From positions 1-5,774 of the forward strand of contig JABMDH010000105.1 of the NCBI GenBank assembly GCA_015904075.1: a stretch of 5,774 bases of DNA, written 5' to 3'. A program made the position numbers and the translations under genes. This document shows positions 5,047 to 5,774 of the stretch, in pieces (positions within the stretch are counted from its first letter, which is position 1; each line of letters starts with the position of its first letter). The notes under the pieces were generated by a model that was not told the DNA's origin, made no database searches, and saw nothing but the letters and a program-made list of their open reading frames with translations. The DNA is from Nitrospira sp. Lineage in GTDB: Bacteria; Nitrospirota; Nitrospiria; Nitrospirales; Nitrospiraceae.

Positions 5047-5774
5047 CTACCCCGGATAGCCCGGTGACCGCCCCATTCGATCTTTGAACGTCAGTTCAGA
5101 CACTGCCGACTTATCCAGCTCACCCTTGCCTGTTTGAATGAGCCGCCGATACTGACTGAGCGTGGCCTGAGCGACCGGGAGCGAGAGTCCGGTCTCCTTT
5201 GCTAAATCGAGCGCGATCGCAGAATCTTTTGCGGCGTGAGCGGCTGAAAAGTAGCACTCGTGCGCCCGGTGCTGCATGTCTTCTCCGTCGGTTTCCAGTA
5301 CTCGCGAAGCCGCACCGGTTTGGCTGAACACTTCTCGGAGCAGGGTCAGATCGATTTCCAGGGCCTCGCCCAGCCCCAATCCTTCGGCTAACGCGGCAGT
5401 GTTGCTGTTCATCACCATATTGACGAGGGCCTTCACTGCCGCTGCTTTTCCTGCGGGGCCGATATAGCGGACGGTCGTGCCCATGGCGTCGAGGATCGGC
5501 CTGGCCCGGTCGAAGGCGTCCCGTGTGCCGCCGCACATGAGGTAGAGCGTGCCGTGGCGCGACTGGGTGATGCTGCCGGCCATACAGGTTTCTATGCTGG
5601 TTCCGCCGCGCGCCGTGACCAGCTGCTCGATGTCACGATGAACGTCCGGTGACAGCGTCGCGCAATTGATGAATAGGCGGTTGTGTGCATGGGTCAGCAG
5701 GGAGGTCTCGTCCTGCTCGGCGAAGATTGCTCGCATAGCCTGATCGTCTGACACTGCGGTAATGATGACGGAGG
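5047..5774 (-). CDS. 3-hydroxyisobutyrate dehydrogenase-like NAD(P) oxidoreductase, 5' end cut by right edge
   Basis: The stop is TAG at 5049-5047. A GTG at 5754 could be read as a start, but the frame stays open to the edge with SVIITAVSDDQAMRAIF, which matches the middle of the Rossmann domain in this family. The gene is therefore truncated, lacking roughly 60 residues with the GxGxMG nucleotide-binding loop. Counting from the GTG: FINCATLSPD (28-37) closes the NAD(P) domain. GTLYLMCGG (68-76) follows the substrate-binding loop, and GPAGKAAAVKALVNMVMNSN (99-118) holds the catalytic-type Lys108 and Asn112. AAKDSAIALDLAKETGLSLP is the usual helical-domain KDl/p region. Members reduce or oxidise short 2- or 3-hydroxyacids or aldehydes such as succinic semialdehyde. 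The loop before GTL reads CMAGSITQSRHG where most members have a VSGG...GA..G motif, so the substrate may differ. Confidence 0.88.
   Translation of the reverse strand, partial: SVIITAVSDDQAMRAIFAEQDETSLLTHAHNRLFINCATLSPDVHRDIEQLVTARGGTSIETCMAGSITQSRHGTLYLMCGGTRDAFDRARPILDAMGTTVRYIGPAGKAAAVKALVNMVMNSNTAALAEGLGLGEALEIDLTLLREVFSQTGAASRVLETDGEDMQHRAHECYFSAAHAAKDSAIALDLAKETGLSLPVAQATLSQYRRLIQTGKGELDKSAVSELTFKDRMGRSPGYPG

Overview
The window looks like a piece of a flagellated, environmental Gram-negative-type bacterium of medium GC content (57-60% where I counted). The mix of a riboswitch-controlled flagellar gene, an HD-GYP protein and a B12-type radical SAM protein would fit Nitrospirota (Nitrospira-like) or Geobacter-like deltaproteobacteria. 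That assignment is an inference from gene style only. The first ~110 bases differ sharply (about 78% GC) and encode the start of a TetR-type regulator with the codon use of a high-GC organism. They may be foreign DNA or a chimeric contig end.

Layout, left to right. (a) 1-120, minus strand: N-terminus of a TetR-family regulator, cut by the window edge. (b) 2125 down to the left edge, minus strand: a large B12-binding-type radical SAM protein whose frame never closes in the window and runs into the TetR segment. (c) 2160-3488, minus strand: a DUF3391/HD-GYP protein of the c-di-GMP phosphodiesterase family with altered metal-site residues, preceded by a sigma-28 (FliA-type) promoter at 3552-3578. 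(d) 3650-4003, minus strand: a very short flagellar rod/hook-family protein. (e) 4004-4431, 428 bases without a gene: on the minus strand, in order of transcription, a 16-base palindrome, a second sigma-28 promoter, a GEMM-I (c-di-GMP-I) riboswitch aptamer and a hairpin that can bury the ribosome binding site of the rod-type gene. Its right-hand part (about 4255-4431) must hold the promoter of the next gene, but I could not identify one. (f) 4432-5004, plus strand: a cytoplasmic DsbA-fold thioredoxin-like protein with a CPFC motif. (g) 5047 to the right edge, minus strand: the C-terminal three quarters or so of a 3-hydroxyisobutyrate dehydrogenase-like NAD(P) oxidoreductase, convergent with (f).

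The central unit, 3488-4254, is the most coherent part. Two adjacent genes each sit behind a flagellar-type promoter. One encodes a flagellar axial-family protein whose mRNA leader appears to bind c-di-GMP. The other encodes a protein of the family that degrades c-di-GMP. This suggests a compact local loop linking late flagellar transcription, c-di-GMP level and production of a structural flagellar-type protein. The radical SAM gene begins 34 bases after the HD-GYP stop codon and is probably co-transcribed with it. Its substrate is unknown.
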